NCBI GenBank assembly: GCA_026984045.1
Contig: JALSSV010000098.1
Span: 1-64,000 of the forward strand
Direction of reading: 5' to 3'
Source of the DNA: Chromatiales bacterium
GTDB lineage: Bacteria > Pseudomonadota > Gammaproteobacteria > UBA6429 > Thiohalophilaceae
Length of the DNA stretch: 64,000 nucleotides
Positions 1 to 8,368 of the stretch are shown one piece after another. A program made the position numbers and the translations under genes. The notes beneath the pieces were generated by a model. The model did no database searches. It was not told the origin of the DNA and saw only the letters and a program-made list of their open reading frames with translations. Positions within the stretch are counted from its first letter, which is position 1. Each line of letters starts with the position of its first letter.

Positions 1-312
1 TTGCGGGGGCGATGCCGGCGGAGCGAACAGATCCAGATCCGGGCCGCTGGACGGGGCGGCGGTCCTGCGGGGTTCGGCGGCGGGGGAGGGGGAAGGCGAG
101 GGGCGGGCAGAGGGCGTGGTGGGCGCGGCGGGCCGTTTCGCCGGCGGTGGGCGCGAATCCGTCGGCTGTCGCGTCGGCAGGGTCTCATGCAGATGTTCTC
201 GCGCGTTGAAGATCTGCGAGCAGGTGCCGCAGCGCACCCTGCCCTGGGCCACGGCCAACTGGGCCTTGGTGATCCGGAAACAGGTCTTGCAGTGGGGACA
301 GCAGGTGAACAT
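1..312 (-). CDS. Zinc-ribbon domain protein, N-terminal part (DUF3426/MJ0042-type)
   Basis: The visible 104 residues begin with a compact four-cysteine zinc ribbon: CPHC near residues 5-8, a further Cys in KTCF, then CGTC near residues 35-38. A proline/alanine-rich linker follows and runs off the window edge. This pattern is the MJ0042 finger found at the start of gammaproteobacterial DUF3426 proteins, which usually continue to a membrane segment and a periplasmic domain; here that part is missing. In related genomes this gene directly follows prmA, as it does here, so the neighbourhood supports the call. The role of the family is not established. The start is the ATG at 312, where the family's conserved MFTxCPxC begins. 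Confidence 0.8.
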   Translation of the reverse strand, partial: MFTCCPHCKTCFRITKAQLAVAQGRVRCGTCSQIFNAREHLHETLPTRQPTDSRPPPAKRPAAPTTPSARPSPSPSPAAEPRRTAAPSSGPDLDLFAPPASPPQ

Positions 313-378
313 CCGTCGGGGCGCCGTAAATCCTTGAAAATCAGTGTTCAGTATAAGAATCCCCTGAAGTTTTCACAA

Positions 379-1260
379 TCACGCCGTCCGCTGTCCGGCC
401 AGACACACCCAGTCCTCCTCCTGCCCGCGCACGGCCAGGTCGAAGGCCGGCCGGTAGGCGGCCAGCACCGCTTCGGCCTGTTCGGCGAGGATGCCCGAGA
501 GCACCATGTCCCCGCCGGGACGCACCAGCCGGGTCAGGCGGGGGGCCAGCGAGACGAGCGGCCCGGCCAGGATGTTGGCCAGCAGCAGATCGGCCGGCTC
601 GCCCGGGAAATCGTCGGGCAGCCAGGTGTGGATCCGATCGGCCACGCTGTTGCGCCGGGCGTTGTCGGCGGTGGCCAGCAGGGCCTGGGGATCGGTGTCC
701 ACGGCGTCCACGTGCCGGGCACCGAGACGGGCCGCGGCAAGGGACAGGATGCCGGAACCGCAGCCGTAGTCGATGACCGTGCGCGCCCGGGGCGGGTGGG
801 CATCGAGCCAGCGCAGGCACATGGCGGTGGTGGGATGGGTACCGGTGCCGAAGGCCAGGCCCGGATCGAGACGGATGTTGACGGCCTCCGGATCCGGCGG
901 GGACGCTTCGCCCGGGATGATCCACAGGCGTTCGCCGAAGCGCATCGGCCGGAAGTCGTCCATCCAGGCGCGTACCCAGTCGCGATCTTCCAGCGGGTTC
1001 AGGTGCCAGGCGGGCAGCGGGGCAGGGACCAGGGCCGCCTGCAGTGCCGCCAGCACGGCCTCGATGTCGGCGTCCGCCTCGAACAGGCCCACCACCCGGG
1101 TCGCGCCCCACAGGGGCGTGGCACCGGGCGGCGGCTCGAACAGCGGTTGATCGGCCGCATCCTGCAGAGTCACCGCGCAGGCGCCACTGGCACTCAGCAG
1201 ATCCGACAGGCGCTCCGCGGTATCGGGGGTGGATTCCAGTTCCAGTTGCAGCCAGGGCAT
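379..1260 (-). CDS. prmA: Ribosomal protein L11 methyltransferase PrmA
   Basis: A cytoplasmic SAM-dependent methyltransferase of 293 aa that trimethylates ribosomal protein L11. The N-terminal half is the L11-recognition domain. The catalytic half has the PrmA signature DPGLAFGTGTHPTT (about residue 135), a Rossmann SAM motif (DYGCGSGILSLAA, about residue 164) and the NILAGPL motif. The start is the ATG at 1260 (MPWLQLELE), because upstream codons do not resemble the family. Normally prmA follows accC in one operon; here a divergent TetR gene and a repeat separate them, so prmA probably needs its own promoter between 1261 and 1342. Confidence 0.96.
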   Translation of the reverse strand: MPWLQLELESTPDTAERLSDLLSASGACAVTLQDAADQPLFEPPPGATPLWGATRVVGLFEADADIEAVLAALQAALVPAPLPAWHLNPLEDRDWVRAWMDDFRPMRFGERLWIIPGEASPPDPEAVNIRLDPGLAFGTGTHPTTAMCLRWLDAHPPRARTVIDYGCGSGILSLAAARLGARHVDAVDTDPQALLATADNARRNSVADRIHTWLPDDFPGEPADLLLANILAGPLVSLAPRLTRLVRPGGDMVLSGILAEQAEAVLAAYRPAFDLAVRGQEEDWVCLAGQRTA

Positions 1261-1342
1261 GGGCACACGGTAAGGCCGTCTGCCTGTGAATGCAACGTGG
1301 TGGCGCCGGCTTGACGCCCATATCCACACGAGCTATGTTGGC

Positions 1343-1360
1343 TAGTACCGAACGGTACTA
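1343..1360. promoter_or_regulatory. Predicted TetR-family operator palindrome
   Basis: A perfect inverted repeat TAGTACCG-AA-CGGTACTA, with 8-bp arms and a 2-bp centre, ends three bases before the ATG of the tetR gene. It lies in the 103-bp divergent gap to prmA. TetR-family repressors commonly bind such palindromes and repress their own gene, so this is the likely autoregulatory site. It overlaps where the ribosome binding site would be, so bound repressor would block transcription start or the mRNA would have almost no leader. Confidence 0.7.
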
Positions 1361-1363
1361 ACC

Positions 1364-1927
1364 ATGCAAGACAACCGCGAAAAGGTCATCGAAACCGCCC
1401 AGCGCCTCCTGCGCGAGCAGGGCTACCACGCCACCGGCATCCAGGCGATCCTGGCCGAGAGCCGGGTGTCCCGTTCCAACCTGTACTACCACTTCCGCTC
1501 CAAGCGGGAACTGGCCGAAGCGGTGATCGCCCGCTGGCGGGAAGGGCTCGAGAAACGGTTCGCCAGAACCGTCGCCGGGGAGTCGAGCTACCGGCGCCAG
1601 GTGGAGCGCTTCGTGCAGCTGTTCATCGACATCCAGGAAAGCGATACCTTCGCCGTCTGCCCCTTCGGCCGTCTGGCCATGGAGCTGGGCGACAGCGAGC
1701 CGGAATTGCGCAGGCTGATCAACCAGGTGTTCGACAGCTTCCGCGATGCCCTGGCCGATCTCATCGCCCGGGGCGTGGAGGCCGGTGAGTTCCGGCCGCA
1801 AACCGACCCGCGCGTGCTGGCCAACGCCCTTCTGGTGGCCATCGAGGGCGGCATCGTCCTCAGCCGGGCCCAGGGCCATGCCGAAGCGATGAAGAGCGCC
1901 TGCCGGCTGATTCTGGAATGTGCCTGA
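1364..1927 (+). CDS. TetR/AcrR-family transcriptional regulator
   Basis: A 187-aa one-domain repressor. The N-terminal helix-turn-helix occupies about residues 10-55, with the recognition helix VSRSNLYYHFRSK. The C-terminal ligand-binding part resembles the AefR/YxaF-LmrA group of TetR proteins (CPFGRLAMELG near residue 100), which often respond to small hydrophobic compounds. The effector cannot be read from sequence. It stands alone, convergent to accC and divergent from prmA, in a place where most relatives have accC and prmA adjacent. That suggests insertion into an older operon. Its own palindromic operator overlaps the start region. Confidence 0.88.
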   Translation: MQDNREKVIETAQRLLREQGYHATGIQAILAESRVSRSNLYYHFRSKRELAEAVIARWREGLEKRFARTVAGESSYRRQVERFVQLFIDIQESDTFAVCPFGRLAMELGDSEPELRRLINQVFDSFRDALADLIARGVEAGEFRPQTDPRVLANALLVAIEGGIVLSRAQGHAEAMKSACRLILECA

Positions 1928-2074
1928 AAGTCGTCTTGACCGGTCGCGGGAAAAGCCGGCGATGGGTTCGTCCGGCCGCCCCGTGACCATTCCACGAAGG
2001 CTTGACCTCGCTCGAGGGAGCGGCGAGGACATGACGGTCATGACCGTCTACAAGCCGTGTGGGCGGTGTGTGAT

Positions 2075-2207
2075 GAACACGGAGGACTCGGAGGAACCCA
2101 GAGGGATTGTTGCAAAAATGCCGTTTCCCACGGCCTGACGAGAAAATGCAGAGAAACCACCGAAAACTCCGTGCCTTCCGTGTCTCCGTGTCCTCCGTGT
2201 TCTTTCC
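2075..2207. repeat. Inverted-repeat element, ACACGGAGG-unit arms (tetR-accC gap)
   Basis: Left arm 2075-2094 and right arm 2174-2207 are inverted copies built from short units of the type ACACGGAGG (CCTCCGTGT on the right). They enclose an 80-bp core with no coding potential. The element fills the gap between the convergent tetR and accC genes. Its architecture matches the ACGCAGAGG elements of the trp operon but with a different unit, so it is probably a diverged subfamily. Confidence 0.7.
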
Positions 2208-2227
2208 ACTGAAGCGGCCCGAAGCCT

Positions 2228-3571
2228 CTACCGCTCCTCGAGCTTCTTCTCCAGGTAATGGATATTGGTTCCCCCGGCCTTGAAGGCGGCGTCGGTGACC
2301 AAATCCTGGTGCAGCGGGATGTTGGTCTTGATCCCTTCCACCACCACTTCGTTGAGGGCGTTGCGCATGCGCGCCATGGCGGTGTCGCGATCCTCGCCGT
2401 AGGCGATCAGTTTGCCGATCATGGAATCGTAGTAGGGGGGAACCCGGTAGCCGTTGTAGATGTGGGTGTCCACCCGGATCCCCGGCCCGCCGGGGGCGTG
2501 ATAGGCGGTGATGGTGCCGGGACTCGGCATGAAGGTTTCCGGATCCTCGGCGTTGATCCGGCATTCCATGGCATGGCCGATGATCCGGATGTCCTCCTGC
2601 CGGTAGCGCAGCGGTTCGCCGGCGGCGATCCGGATCTGCTCCTTGACGATGTCCACGTTGGTGATCATCTCGGTCACCGGATGTTCCACCTGCACCCGGG
2701 TGTTCATCTCGATGAAGTAGAACTCGCCGTTCTCGTACAGGAACTCGAAGGTGCCGGCGCTGCGGTAGCCGATCTCGCGGCAGGCGGCGGCACAGCGCTC
2801 GCCGATGAAGCGGCGGGTCTCCTCGTCGATGCCGGGCGCCGGGGCCTCCTCGATCACCTTCTGGTGACGGCGCTGCATGGAGCAGTCGCGCTCGCCCAGG
2901 TGGATGGCGTTGCCGTGTTCGTCGGCCAGGACCTGGATTTCGATGTGGCGCGGGTTCTCGAGGAATTTCTCCATGTACACCATGTCGTTGTTGAAGGCCG
3001 CGCCGGCCTCCGCCCTGGTCAGGGTGATGGCGTTGAGCAGGGCGGCTTCGGTGTGCACCACGCGCATGCCGCGGCCGCCGCCCCCACCGGCCGCCTTGAT
3101 GATGATGGGATAGCCGATCTCCCGTGCCAGGCGGATGTTTTCTTCCGGGTCGTCGCCCAGGGGGCCGTCGGAACCGGGTACGCAGGGCACGCCGGAAGCC
3201 TTCATGGCCCTGATGGCCGCCACCTTGTCGCCCATCATGCGGATGGTTTCGGGGCGCGGGCCGATGAAGATGAAGCCGCTCTCCATCACCCGCTCGGCGA
3301 AATCGGCGTTCTCCGAGAGGAAGCCGTAGCCGGGATGGATGGCCACCGTGTCGGTCACCTCGGCGGCGCTGATCACGGCCGGCACGTTGAGGTAGCTCTC
3401 GGTGGAGGGCGCGGGGCCGATGCACACCGATTCGTCGGCCAGGCGCACGTGCTTCAGATCCCGGTCGGCGTCCGAGTGGACGGCCACGGTCTTGATGCCG
3501 AGTTCGCGGCAGGCGCGCAGGATGCGCAGGGCGATCTCGCCCCGGTTGGCAATCAGGATTTTGTCGATCAT
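2228..3571 (-). CDS. accC: Acetyl-CoA carboxylase, biotin carboxylase subunit
   Basis: A 447-aa ATP-grasp enzyme that carboxylates biotin on AccB, using ATP and bicarbonate, in the first committed step of fatty-acid synthesis. It has the N-terminal [14 protein letters not shown] motif, [10 protein letters not shown] (about residue 79), the glycine-rich ATP loop [12 protein letters not shown] (about residue 159) and the catalytic [14 protein letters not shown] region (about residue 285). The length is typical. It is 25 bases downstream of accB in the usual accB-accC order and is surely co-transcribed with it. Confidence 0.97.
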   Translation of the reverse strand: MIDKILIANRGEIALRILRACRELGIKTVAVHSDADRDLKHVRLADESVCIGPAPSTESYLNVPAVISAAEVTDTVAIHPGYGFLSENADFAERVMESGFIFIGPRPETIRMMGDKVAAIRAMKASGVPCVPGSDGPLGDDPEENIRLAREIGYPIIIKAAGGGGGRGMRVVHTEAALLNAITLTRAEAGAAFNNDMVYMEKFLENPRHIEIQVLADEHGNAIHLGERDCSMQRRHQKVIEEAPAPGIDEETRRFIGERCAAACREIGYRSAGTFEFLYENGEFYFIEMNTRVQVEHPVTEMITNVDIVKEQIRIAAGEPLRYRQEDIRIIGHAMECRINAEDPETFMPSPGTITAYHAPGGPGIRVDTHIYNGYRVPPYYDSMIGKLIAYGEDRDTAMARMRNALNEVVVEGIKTNIPLHQDLVTDAAFKAGGTNIHYLEKKLEER

Positions 3572-3596
3572 GGTGTTCTGCTTGTGAGTGGCGGGC

Positions 3597-4061
3597 CTAG
3601 TCGATGATGAACAGCGGCTGGTCGTATTCCACTGGCTGGCCGTTCTCCACCAGGATGGCCTTGATGGTGCCTGCCTTGTCGGCCTCGATCTGGTTGAGCA
3701 GCTTCATGGCTTCGATGATGCACAGGGTGTCGCCCACGTTGACCTGCTGGCCCACCTCCACGAAAGGGCTGGCGCCGGGGGAGGGCGCGCGGTAGAAGGT
3801 GCCCACCATGGGGGACTTGACCACGTGGCCCTCGGGCACTTCCGGTTCGGCGGCCGGTGCTTCGGCCGCCGCGGGTTCCGGTGCCTGGGCCGCCGCAGGT
3901 GGGGGCGGGACCGGTGCGGCCACGGGCGCCGGGGGCGGCGGCGGGGCCGACTGGCTGTAGCGGCTGATGCGTACCGATTCTTCGCCTTCCTGAATTTCGA
4001 TTTCCGCCACGCCCGATTCCTCGAGCAGTTCGATGAGTTTCTTGACCTTGCGAATGTCCAT
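3597..4061 (-). CDS. accB: Biotin carboxyl carrier protein of acetyl-CoA carboxylase
   Basis: A 154-aa carrier. The N-terminal region ([16 protein letters not shown]) is followed by a flexible Pro/Ala linker (about residues 38-75) and the biotinyl domain. The biotin-accepting lysine is K120 in the canonical EAMKL motif. The start is the ATG at 4061, because the family begins exactly with MDIRKV. It sits between aroQ and accC in the conserved gammaproteobacterial order. It delivers carboxybiotin from AccC to the AccA/AccD carboxyltransferase, neither of which is in this window. Confidence 0.97.
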   Translation of the reverse strand: MDIRKVKKLIELLEESGVAEIEIQEGEESVRISRYSQSAPPPPPAPVAAPVPPPPAAAQAPEPAAAEAPAAEPEVPEGHVVKSPMVGTFYRAPSPGASPFVEVGQQVNVGDTLCIIEAMKLLNQIEADKAGTIKAILVENGQPVEYDQPLFIID

Positions 4062-4086
4062 GGAATTCAACCTGTGTTCTGGGGGG

Positions 4087-4530
4087 TCAGTCTTGCCGCT
4101 GGCGCTCGAGGATGGCCTGCAGCGCCAGCAGGTAACCGTGATGACCCAGGCCGCTGATGACGCCCTCGGCCAGGTCGGAGAAATAGGATTGCCGCCGGAA
4201 CGCCTCCCGGGCGTGCACGTTGGACAGGTGCACCTCGATGAAGGGGATGCCCACGGCGGCCAGCGCGTCGCGCAGGGCCACGCTGGTGTGGGTGAAGGCG
4301 GCGGGGTTGATGATGATCCAGTCGATGCCCTCGGTGGGCGCCTGTTGCACGGCATCCACCAGTTCGTGTTCGGCGTTGCTCTGCAGGGTGGTGAGCGTGT
4401 GGCCGGCCTCTCGCGCCGTGCTCTCCAGCCGGCTGTCGATGTCGGCCAGGGTCGTGTTTCCGTAATGCTGCGGCTCCCGGCTGCCCAGCAGGTTCAGATT
4501 CGGACCGTGGATGACCAGGATTTTTGCCAT
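4087..4530 (-). CDS. aroQ: Type II 3-dehydroquinate dehydratase
   Basis: A 147-aa shikimate-pathway enzyme converting 3-dehydroquinate to 3-dehydroshikimate. It shows the family hallmarks: [17 protein letters not shown] at the start, a catalytic Tyr in [13 protein letters not shown] for substrate binding, and [15 protein letters not shown] carrying the catalytic His and Arg. The ATG at 4530 ([11 protein letters not shown]) gives the standard length. It is the first gene of the aroQ-accB-accC operon, 25 bases before accB. The operon promoter should lie in 4531-4780. Confidence 0.97.
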   Translation of the reverse strand: MAKILVIHGPNLNLLGSREPQHYGNTTLADIDSRLESTAREAGHTLTTLQSNAEHELVDAVQQAPTEGIDWIIINPAAFTHTSVALRDALAAVGIPFIEVHLSNVHAREAFRRQSYFSDLAEGVISGLGHHGYLLALQAILERQRQD

Positions 4531-4781
4531 GGAGCGCTGCCGTGTCGGAGGCGTTTTTACTGCCGTTCGCCGAAGTTGCCTGCCGGAAACCCCCCGGTTA
4601 CCGCATGATCCACGAAGGTCATAGGGCGTCTGAGGGCGTTTCCACAAGCGGTTTCCGGCAATTTTGCCCCAGGCGTGTGGTTTTGTCCATAACCCCGATC
4701 ATTCGCAGCAAAATCGCCGCAAATCCACACAAATTGGCATCACGATGGCTGCAAGGAACTGGTTCACGGATTTGAGTTGCT
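4531..4781. other. Non-coding upstream region of aroQ operon
   Basis: This 251-bp stretch lies upstream of aroQ and downstream of the copD-like gene's 3' end. The segment around 4680-4760 is visibly richer in A+T than its surroundings, as expected for a promoter. I could not identify a convincing -35/-10 pair and see no coding sequence. Confidence 0.4.
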
Positions 4782-4847
4782 GGTAGCGGGTGGCGGGTCG
4801 CTGGGAAAAACCGGCAAGCCGTTCCCAGCCACCCGCTACCCGCTACC
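4782..4847. repeat. Inverted repeat, GGTAGCGGGTGGCGGGT family, copy 1
   Basis: Left arm 4782-4810 (GGTAGCGGGTGGCGGGT then GCTGGGAAA) mirrors right arm 4821-4847 (TTCCCAGCCACCCGCTACC). Together they form a strong hairpin just beyond the 3' end of the copD-like gene. Three further copies lie at 5462-5525, 7231-7294 and 17484-17562, always between genes. There is no clear T-tract, so a terminator role is possible but unproven. Confidence 0.7.
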
Positions 4848-4856
4848 TATACGGCC

Positions 4857-5318
4857 TCAGCCGAAGAACCGTCCCCCGCTGGCGATGACGATGACGATCA
4901 CCCCCAGAATGGTGTTGAAGCCCACCAGCTTGCGGATGCTGGCCAGCGCCGCGCCGCCGGCCTTCCAGTCCTCGGCGGCCACGTGCCGTTTCAGCCGCCG
5001 ATAGGGGGCGAAGAACACGTGCAGGAAGATCAGGATCATCACGGTGCCGATCCCGTTCATCAGGTGCACGTAGAGGGGGGGCTGTCCGCCGAACAGCCCG
5101 AAGATCATCAGCCAGCCGGTGGCCGGCAGCAGAATGACGGCCAGCCACACGAAGGGAAAGAAACGGCCGAACACCCCTACCCAGAGCCGCAGGCGTGCGG
5201 GCGGTTCGAGCTGGCCGGCGGCCACCGGCCGCAGGCACTGGTGGGCGAAGAACATCCCGCCCACCCAGACGACCACCGACAGCACGTGCAGGGCGATGTA
5301 GAGACTGTTCAGGGACAT
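4857..5318 (-). CDS. CopD-family small membrane protein
   Basis: A 153-aa integral membrane protein with four predicted transmembrane helices: about residues 5-25, 45-70, 80-105 and 128-150. The opening LHVLSVVVWVGGMFFAH and the conserved R/H-rich turns match the CopD/DUF2269-like family of small four-helix proteins, sometimes implicated in copper or haem handling. The start is the ATG at 5318, because upstream in-frame residues are repeat-derived. No copper genes adjoin it, so the specific function is unknown. It is flanked on both sides by GGTAGCGGGTGG repeats. Confidence 0.8.
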   Translation of the reverse strand: MSLNSLYIALHVLSVVVWVGGMFFAHQCLRPVAAGQLEPPARLRLWVGVFGRFFPFVWLAVILLPATGWLMIFGLFGGQPPLYVHLMNGIGTVMILIFLHVFFAPYRRLKRHVAAEDWKAGGAALASIRKLVGFNTILGVIVIVIASGGRFFG

Positions 5319-5461
5319 GGCATTTCTCCTGGTTGTTGGAATTTGTTGTTTCGAAAGCAGTGAATGGTCTTGCTGGATCTTTTCGCGGCGCAAGCCGCGA
5401 TAAATCGGGTTCTGTTGTCGTTCTGTCACGGCGCCCTCGCCGCGACTCGATGGTGACTGAT

Positions 5462-5525
5462 GCCGGGTAGCGGGTTGCAGGCAACACCATTTGAGGGTTT
5501 TCCCAGCTACCCGCCACCCGCCACC
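5462..5525. repeat. Inverted repeat, GGTAGCGGGTGGCGGGT family, copy 2
   Basis: The arms CCGGGTAGCGGGTTG at the left and CAGCTACCCGCCACCCG at the right, with TTTTCCCAGC before the right arm, match copy 1. It occupies the space between the copD-like and DUF3530 genes. A partial REP-like GGCGCCCTCGCCGCGAC lies just upstream at about 5428-5446. Confidence 0.65.
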
Positions 5526-5527
5526 AC

Positions 5528-6328
5528 TCAGGGCAGCTCCATCCCGTCCGCCCGCCGCTTCAGCCAGCCGCGGATGCGCCGCACCAGGGTTTCCTCGTGA
5601 TCGGTGAAGAAATGATCCGCTCCCGGAATCTCCACCTGGACATAGTGCCGGTTGTTGGCGGCCCGGGCCGCCCGTGCGCGGGCGGGCGCCGCCTGACGCA
5701 CGCTGTCCAGATCCTGGCTGCCGAAGATGTCCAGCACCGGCAGGTGGATCTTCATCAGCGCCGCCACGTTGCTCAGGCGCGGATCGGACCGGGATTCGAT
5801 CATGCTCACGCCCACGTAGGCGCGGATGGCCGGGTCCGGCTTGCCGGCCAGGTAGTCGCTGGCCATGGCGGTGCCGAGGCTGTGGGCGATGAGTGCCTGG
5901 TTGCGGATCCCGCGCTGCTTCAGCCAGTTCACCGCGGCGGCGATGCGCGGCGCCACCTCGTCGAACAGGGGCGGATAGTCGCTTGCCCTGGCCTCGTTGG
6001 GCAGCACCGGCATCTGCAGGGAGAGCGTGGCCCAGCCGAACGCCGGCAGCGCCGTGCGCAGGGGGTGGATCACCTCGGGCCAGTCGGGATGGGCGCCGAT
6101 GCCGTGCAGCAGGATGGCCGCGCCGCGGGTTTCGGGCGCCTCGGCAGGGGTGAAGATGGCCAGGAAGCGCTGGCCGCCGGCCTCGAGCCAGACGGCCTCG
6201 CCGTCGATCAGCGTGTCGACGATTTGCTCCGCCCAGCGTTTTTCCTTGGCCGTGTCGGATCCGGCCAGGGTCAGGGCGGGAAGGAGAAACAGCAGGAAAA
6301 TCAGGGGCCTGATGACGAACCGGGGCAT
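5528..6328 (-). CDS. DUF3530 family alpha/beta-hydrolase-like exported protein
   Basis: A 266-aa protein with an N-terminal signal peptide (RPLIFLLFLLPALTLA, residues 7-22), so it is predicted to be periplasmic. It has an alpha/beta-hydrolase outline: an oxyanion strand ILLHGIGAHPDW (about residue 72), a nucleophile-elbow-like AHSLGTA (about residue 148), an acidic residue in FGSQD, and a C-terminal GADHFF histidine. The elbow has Ala where most hydrolases have Gly. The family matches DUF3530, whose substrate is unknown. It stands alone on the minus strand, divergent from rpe. Confidence 0.82.
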   Translation of the reverse strand: MPRFVIRPLIFLLFLLPALTLAGSDTAKEKRWAEQIVDTLIDGEAVWLEAGGQRFLAIFTPAEAPETRGAAILLHGIGAHPDWPEVIHPLRTALPAFGWATLSLQMPVLPNEARASDYPPLFDEVAPRIAAAVNWLKQRGIRNQALIAHSLGTAMASDYLAGKPDPAIRAYVGVSMIESRSDPRLSNVAALMKIHLPVLDIFGSQDLDSVRQAAPARARAARAANNRHYVQVEIPGADHFFTDHEETLVRRIRGWLKRRADGMELP

Positions 6329-6499
6329 ACATCCTCACCAGGGTTGGGGTGGTTCGGCAAGCATAGCCGGTCTGCTGCGGGCCGTCAAAAGGCTGAAAAA
6401 CCGCCTCCAATCGGGTAGACTGCGCGGTTCATTTTTTCCATGCCCGGTGCCGGAACGTCGCCCGGGCGGACGACAACCCGTTTTCACGAGGCGAAAACC

Positions 6500-7186
6500 A
6501 TGGCGGACTACCAGATTGCTCCCTCCATCCTCTCGGCCGACTTTGCGCGGCTGGGCGAGGAAGTCGACAACGTGCTCAAGTCGGGCGCCGACATCGTGCA
6601 CTTCGACGTGATGGACAACCACTACGTGCCCAACCTGACCATCGGCCCGCTGGTTTGCGAGGCCCTGCGCAAGCACGGCGTCAGCGCGCCCATCGACGTG
6701 CACCTGATGGTCAAGCCGGTGGATCGCATCATTCCCGACTTCGCCAAGGCCGGTGCCACCTACATCACCTTCCACCCGGAAGCCTCCGAGCACATCGATC
6801 GCAGCCTGCAACTGATCCGCAACGAAGGCTGCAAGTCGGGCCTGGTGTTCAACCCGGCCACTCCGCTCGACTACCTCGACTACGTGATGGACAAGGTGGA
6901 CATGATCCTGATCATGTCGGTCAACCCCGGCTTCGGTGGCCAGAGCTTCATTCCCAGTGCGCTGCAGAAGCTGCGTGAGGCGCGCAAGCGCATCGACGCA
7001 TCGGGCCGCGACATCCGCCTGGAGATCGACGGCGGCGTGAAGGTGGACAACATCCGCGAGATCGCCGAGGCCGGTGCCGACACCTTCGTGGCCGGCTCCG
7101 CCGTGTTCGGTGCCCGAAACGCTGCCGATCCCAACGACTACGACACCGTGATCAAGGCCTTCCGCGAGGAACTGGCCAAGGTCTGA
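6500..7186 (+). CDS. rpe: Ribulose-phosphate 3-epimerase
   Basis: A 228-aa TIM-barrel enzyme that interconverts ribulose-5-phosphate and xylulose-5-phosphate. Motifs are [13 protein letters not shown] at the start, the metal-binding [29 protein letters not shown] and EIDGGVK. The start is the ATG at 6500 (MADYQIAPS), with a purine-rich GAGGCGAAAACC ahead of it. It precedes gph, the usual order leading to trpE in many gammaproteobacteria. The gap to gph is filled by nested repeats. Confidence 0.97.
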   Translation: MADYQIAPSILSADFARLGEEVDNVLKSGADIVHFDVMDNHYVPNLTIGPLVCEALRKHGVSAPIDVHLMVKPVDRIIPDFAKAGATYITFHPEASEHIDRSLQLIRNEGCKSGLVFNPATPLDYLDYVMDKVDMILIMSVNPGFGGQSFIPSALQKLREARKRIDASGRDIRLEIDGGVKVDNIREIAEAGADTFVAGSAVFGARNAADPNDYDTVIKAFREELAKV

Positions 7187-7200
7187 AGGGGGCTCACCAC

Positions 7201-7324
7201 CGTAGGAGCGGCGCCCTCGCCGCGACCATGCGGTAGTCGGTGGCGGCTAGCCAGGAAAACCTGGTATCGGTTCTATCCAGCTACCCGCTACCGCCGTATC
7301 GCGGCGAGGGCGCCGCTCCTGCAG
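7201..7324. repeat. REP pair flanking a GGTAGCGGG inverted repeat (rpe-gph gap)
   Basis: A forward REP (TAGGAGCGGCGCCCTCGCC, about 7201-7226) and its inverted copy (GGCGAGGGCGCCGCTCCTG, about 7298-7324) face each other. A third copy of the GGTAGCGGGTGG hairpin family (7231-7294) lies between them. The complex fills nearly the whole rpe-gph spacer. Opposed REPs form long stems and are the typical substrate of REP-associated transposases, one of which lies at 16117-16689. Confidence 0.8.
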
Positions 7325-7354
7325 GGCCAAAACCGGCCCGAGGAAGGTTTGAAC

Positions 7355-8050
7355 ATGCTCAACAACCCCGAAATGATCCTCATCGACGTGGACGGCACCC
7401 TGGTCGATTCCGTCCCCGATCTGGCCTTCTGCGTCGACGAGATGATGCAGCGCCTCGGCCTGCCGCCCCATGGCGAGGAGAAGGTTCGCCAGTGGGTGGG
7501 CAACGGCGTCGAACGCCTGGTGCGCCGGGCCCTCGTCGGCCAGCTCGAGGGCGAGCCGGATCCGGCCCTGTTCGAGAAGGCCTATCCGATCTTTCTCGAT
7601 CTGTATGCCGAGAACACCAGCAAGCGCAGCCGCCTCTATCCGGGCGTGCACGAAGGGCTCGAATACCTGCAGGGCGCCGGTTACAAGCTCGGCTGCGTGA
7701 CCAACAAGGCCGCCCGGTTCACCGAGCCCCTGCTGCGCGACCTGGGCATCGCCGATTTCTTCGCCATCGTCATCAGCGGTGACACCCTGCCGAAGAAGAA
7801 GCCCGATCCCCTGCCGCTGCTGCACGCCGCCGATTTCTTCGGCGTCGCGCCCAGCGAGTCCCTGATGATCGGCGACTCCATCTCCGACGTGAAGGCCGCC
7901 CGTGCCGCCGGCTTCCGCATCGTCTGCATGAGCTACGGCTACAACCACGGCCAGGACATCCGCGAAGCCCATCCCGACGCGGTCATCGACTCCATGGCCG
8001 AACTGCCGCAACTGCTGCCGGGGCGCAGCGCCCGGGAAGGCGCCGCCTGA
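7355..8050 (+). CDS. gph: Phosphoglycolate phosphatase (HAD family)
   Basis: A 231-aa HAD-superfamily hydrolase. The nucleophile motif DVDGTLVDS lies near residue 10; the cap helices follow. Motif II sits around CVTNKAA, the motif III lysine in PKKKPDP, and motif IV is GDSISDVKAA. This matches Gph, which removes phosphate from 2-phosphoglycolate. The ATG at 7355 is preferred because AGGAAGG lies seven bases ahead; a TTG six bases upstream is less likely. Its place after rpe is the normal one. Confidence 0.93.
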   Translation: MLNNPEMILIDVDGTLVDSVPDLAFCVDEMMQRLGLPPHGEEKVRQWVGNGVERLVRRALVGQLEGEPDPALFEKAYPIFLDLYAENTSKRSRLYPGVHEGLEYLQGAGYKLGCVTNKAARFTEPLLRDLGIADFFAIVISGDTLPKKKPDPLPLLHAADFFGVAPSESLMIGDSISDVKAARAAGFRIVCMSYGYNHGQDIREAHPDAVIDSMAELPQLLPGRSAREGAA

Positions 8051-8185
8051 GCATGGCGGGGATGCCGAAACGGCGCGAATGGGGGACAATGGCCCGGCGA
8101 TGGCGCGGCTGAGCCACGTCGTGTTTCATTGATTCGGTCAGTCACAATCGTTGATCCGGATTCACTGTTGCGCATTTGCACAAAG

Positions 8186-8295
8186 CCCCTGAGGCCGGGC
8201 AGGCCGTCCGTGACCGTCCGCCGCAGGGAGGCGGCGGTCGAGCCTACAGGGAAGTATCAACGGCGTGTCACGGACGGCCTGCCCGGCCTCAGGGG
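8186..8295. repeat. Long cloverleaf-like palindrome, copy 1 (upstream of trpE)
   Basis: Two perfect 29-bp inverted arms (8186-8214 and 8267-8295, starting CCCCTGAGGCCGGGC) enclose a 52-bp centre. The centre holds a second GC-rich hairpin (CCGCC...GGCGG) and a conserved GTCGAGCCTA segment. A second copy lies at 38505-38614 with different arm bases that remain complementary. The rest of the 318-bp gap between gph and trpE (8051-8185 and 8296-8368) has no recognisable gene or Trp-rich leader peptide. Confidence 0.85.
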
Positions 8296-8368
8296 CGAAG
8301 CCGATGCCTGATCGCCCCCGGGAAGCGGTCGGCAATCCGGAACCACATTCAGTCACCGATTCGGCATC

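Noticed and set aside
1-1314. A long plus-strand open frame of 437 codons at the window start
   Set aside because: It lies opposite prmA and the zinc-ribbon gene, has Gly/Gln/His-rich composition typical of antisense frames in high-G+C DNA, and shows no family motif.
8296-8368. Search for a trp leader peptide and classical attenuator before trpE
   Set aside because: No short frame with adjacent Trp codons and no hairpin followed by a T-run was found; the palindrome at 8186-8295 lacks a T-tract.
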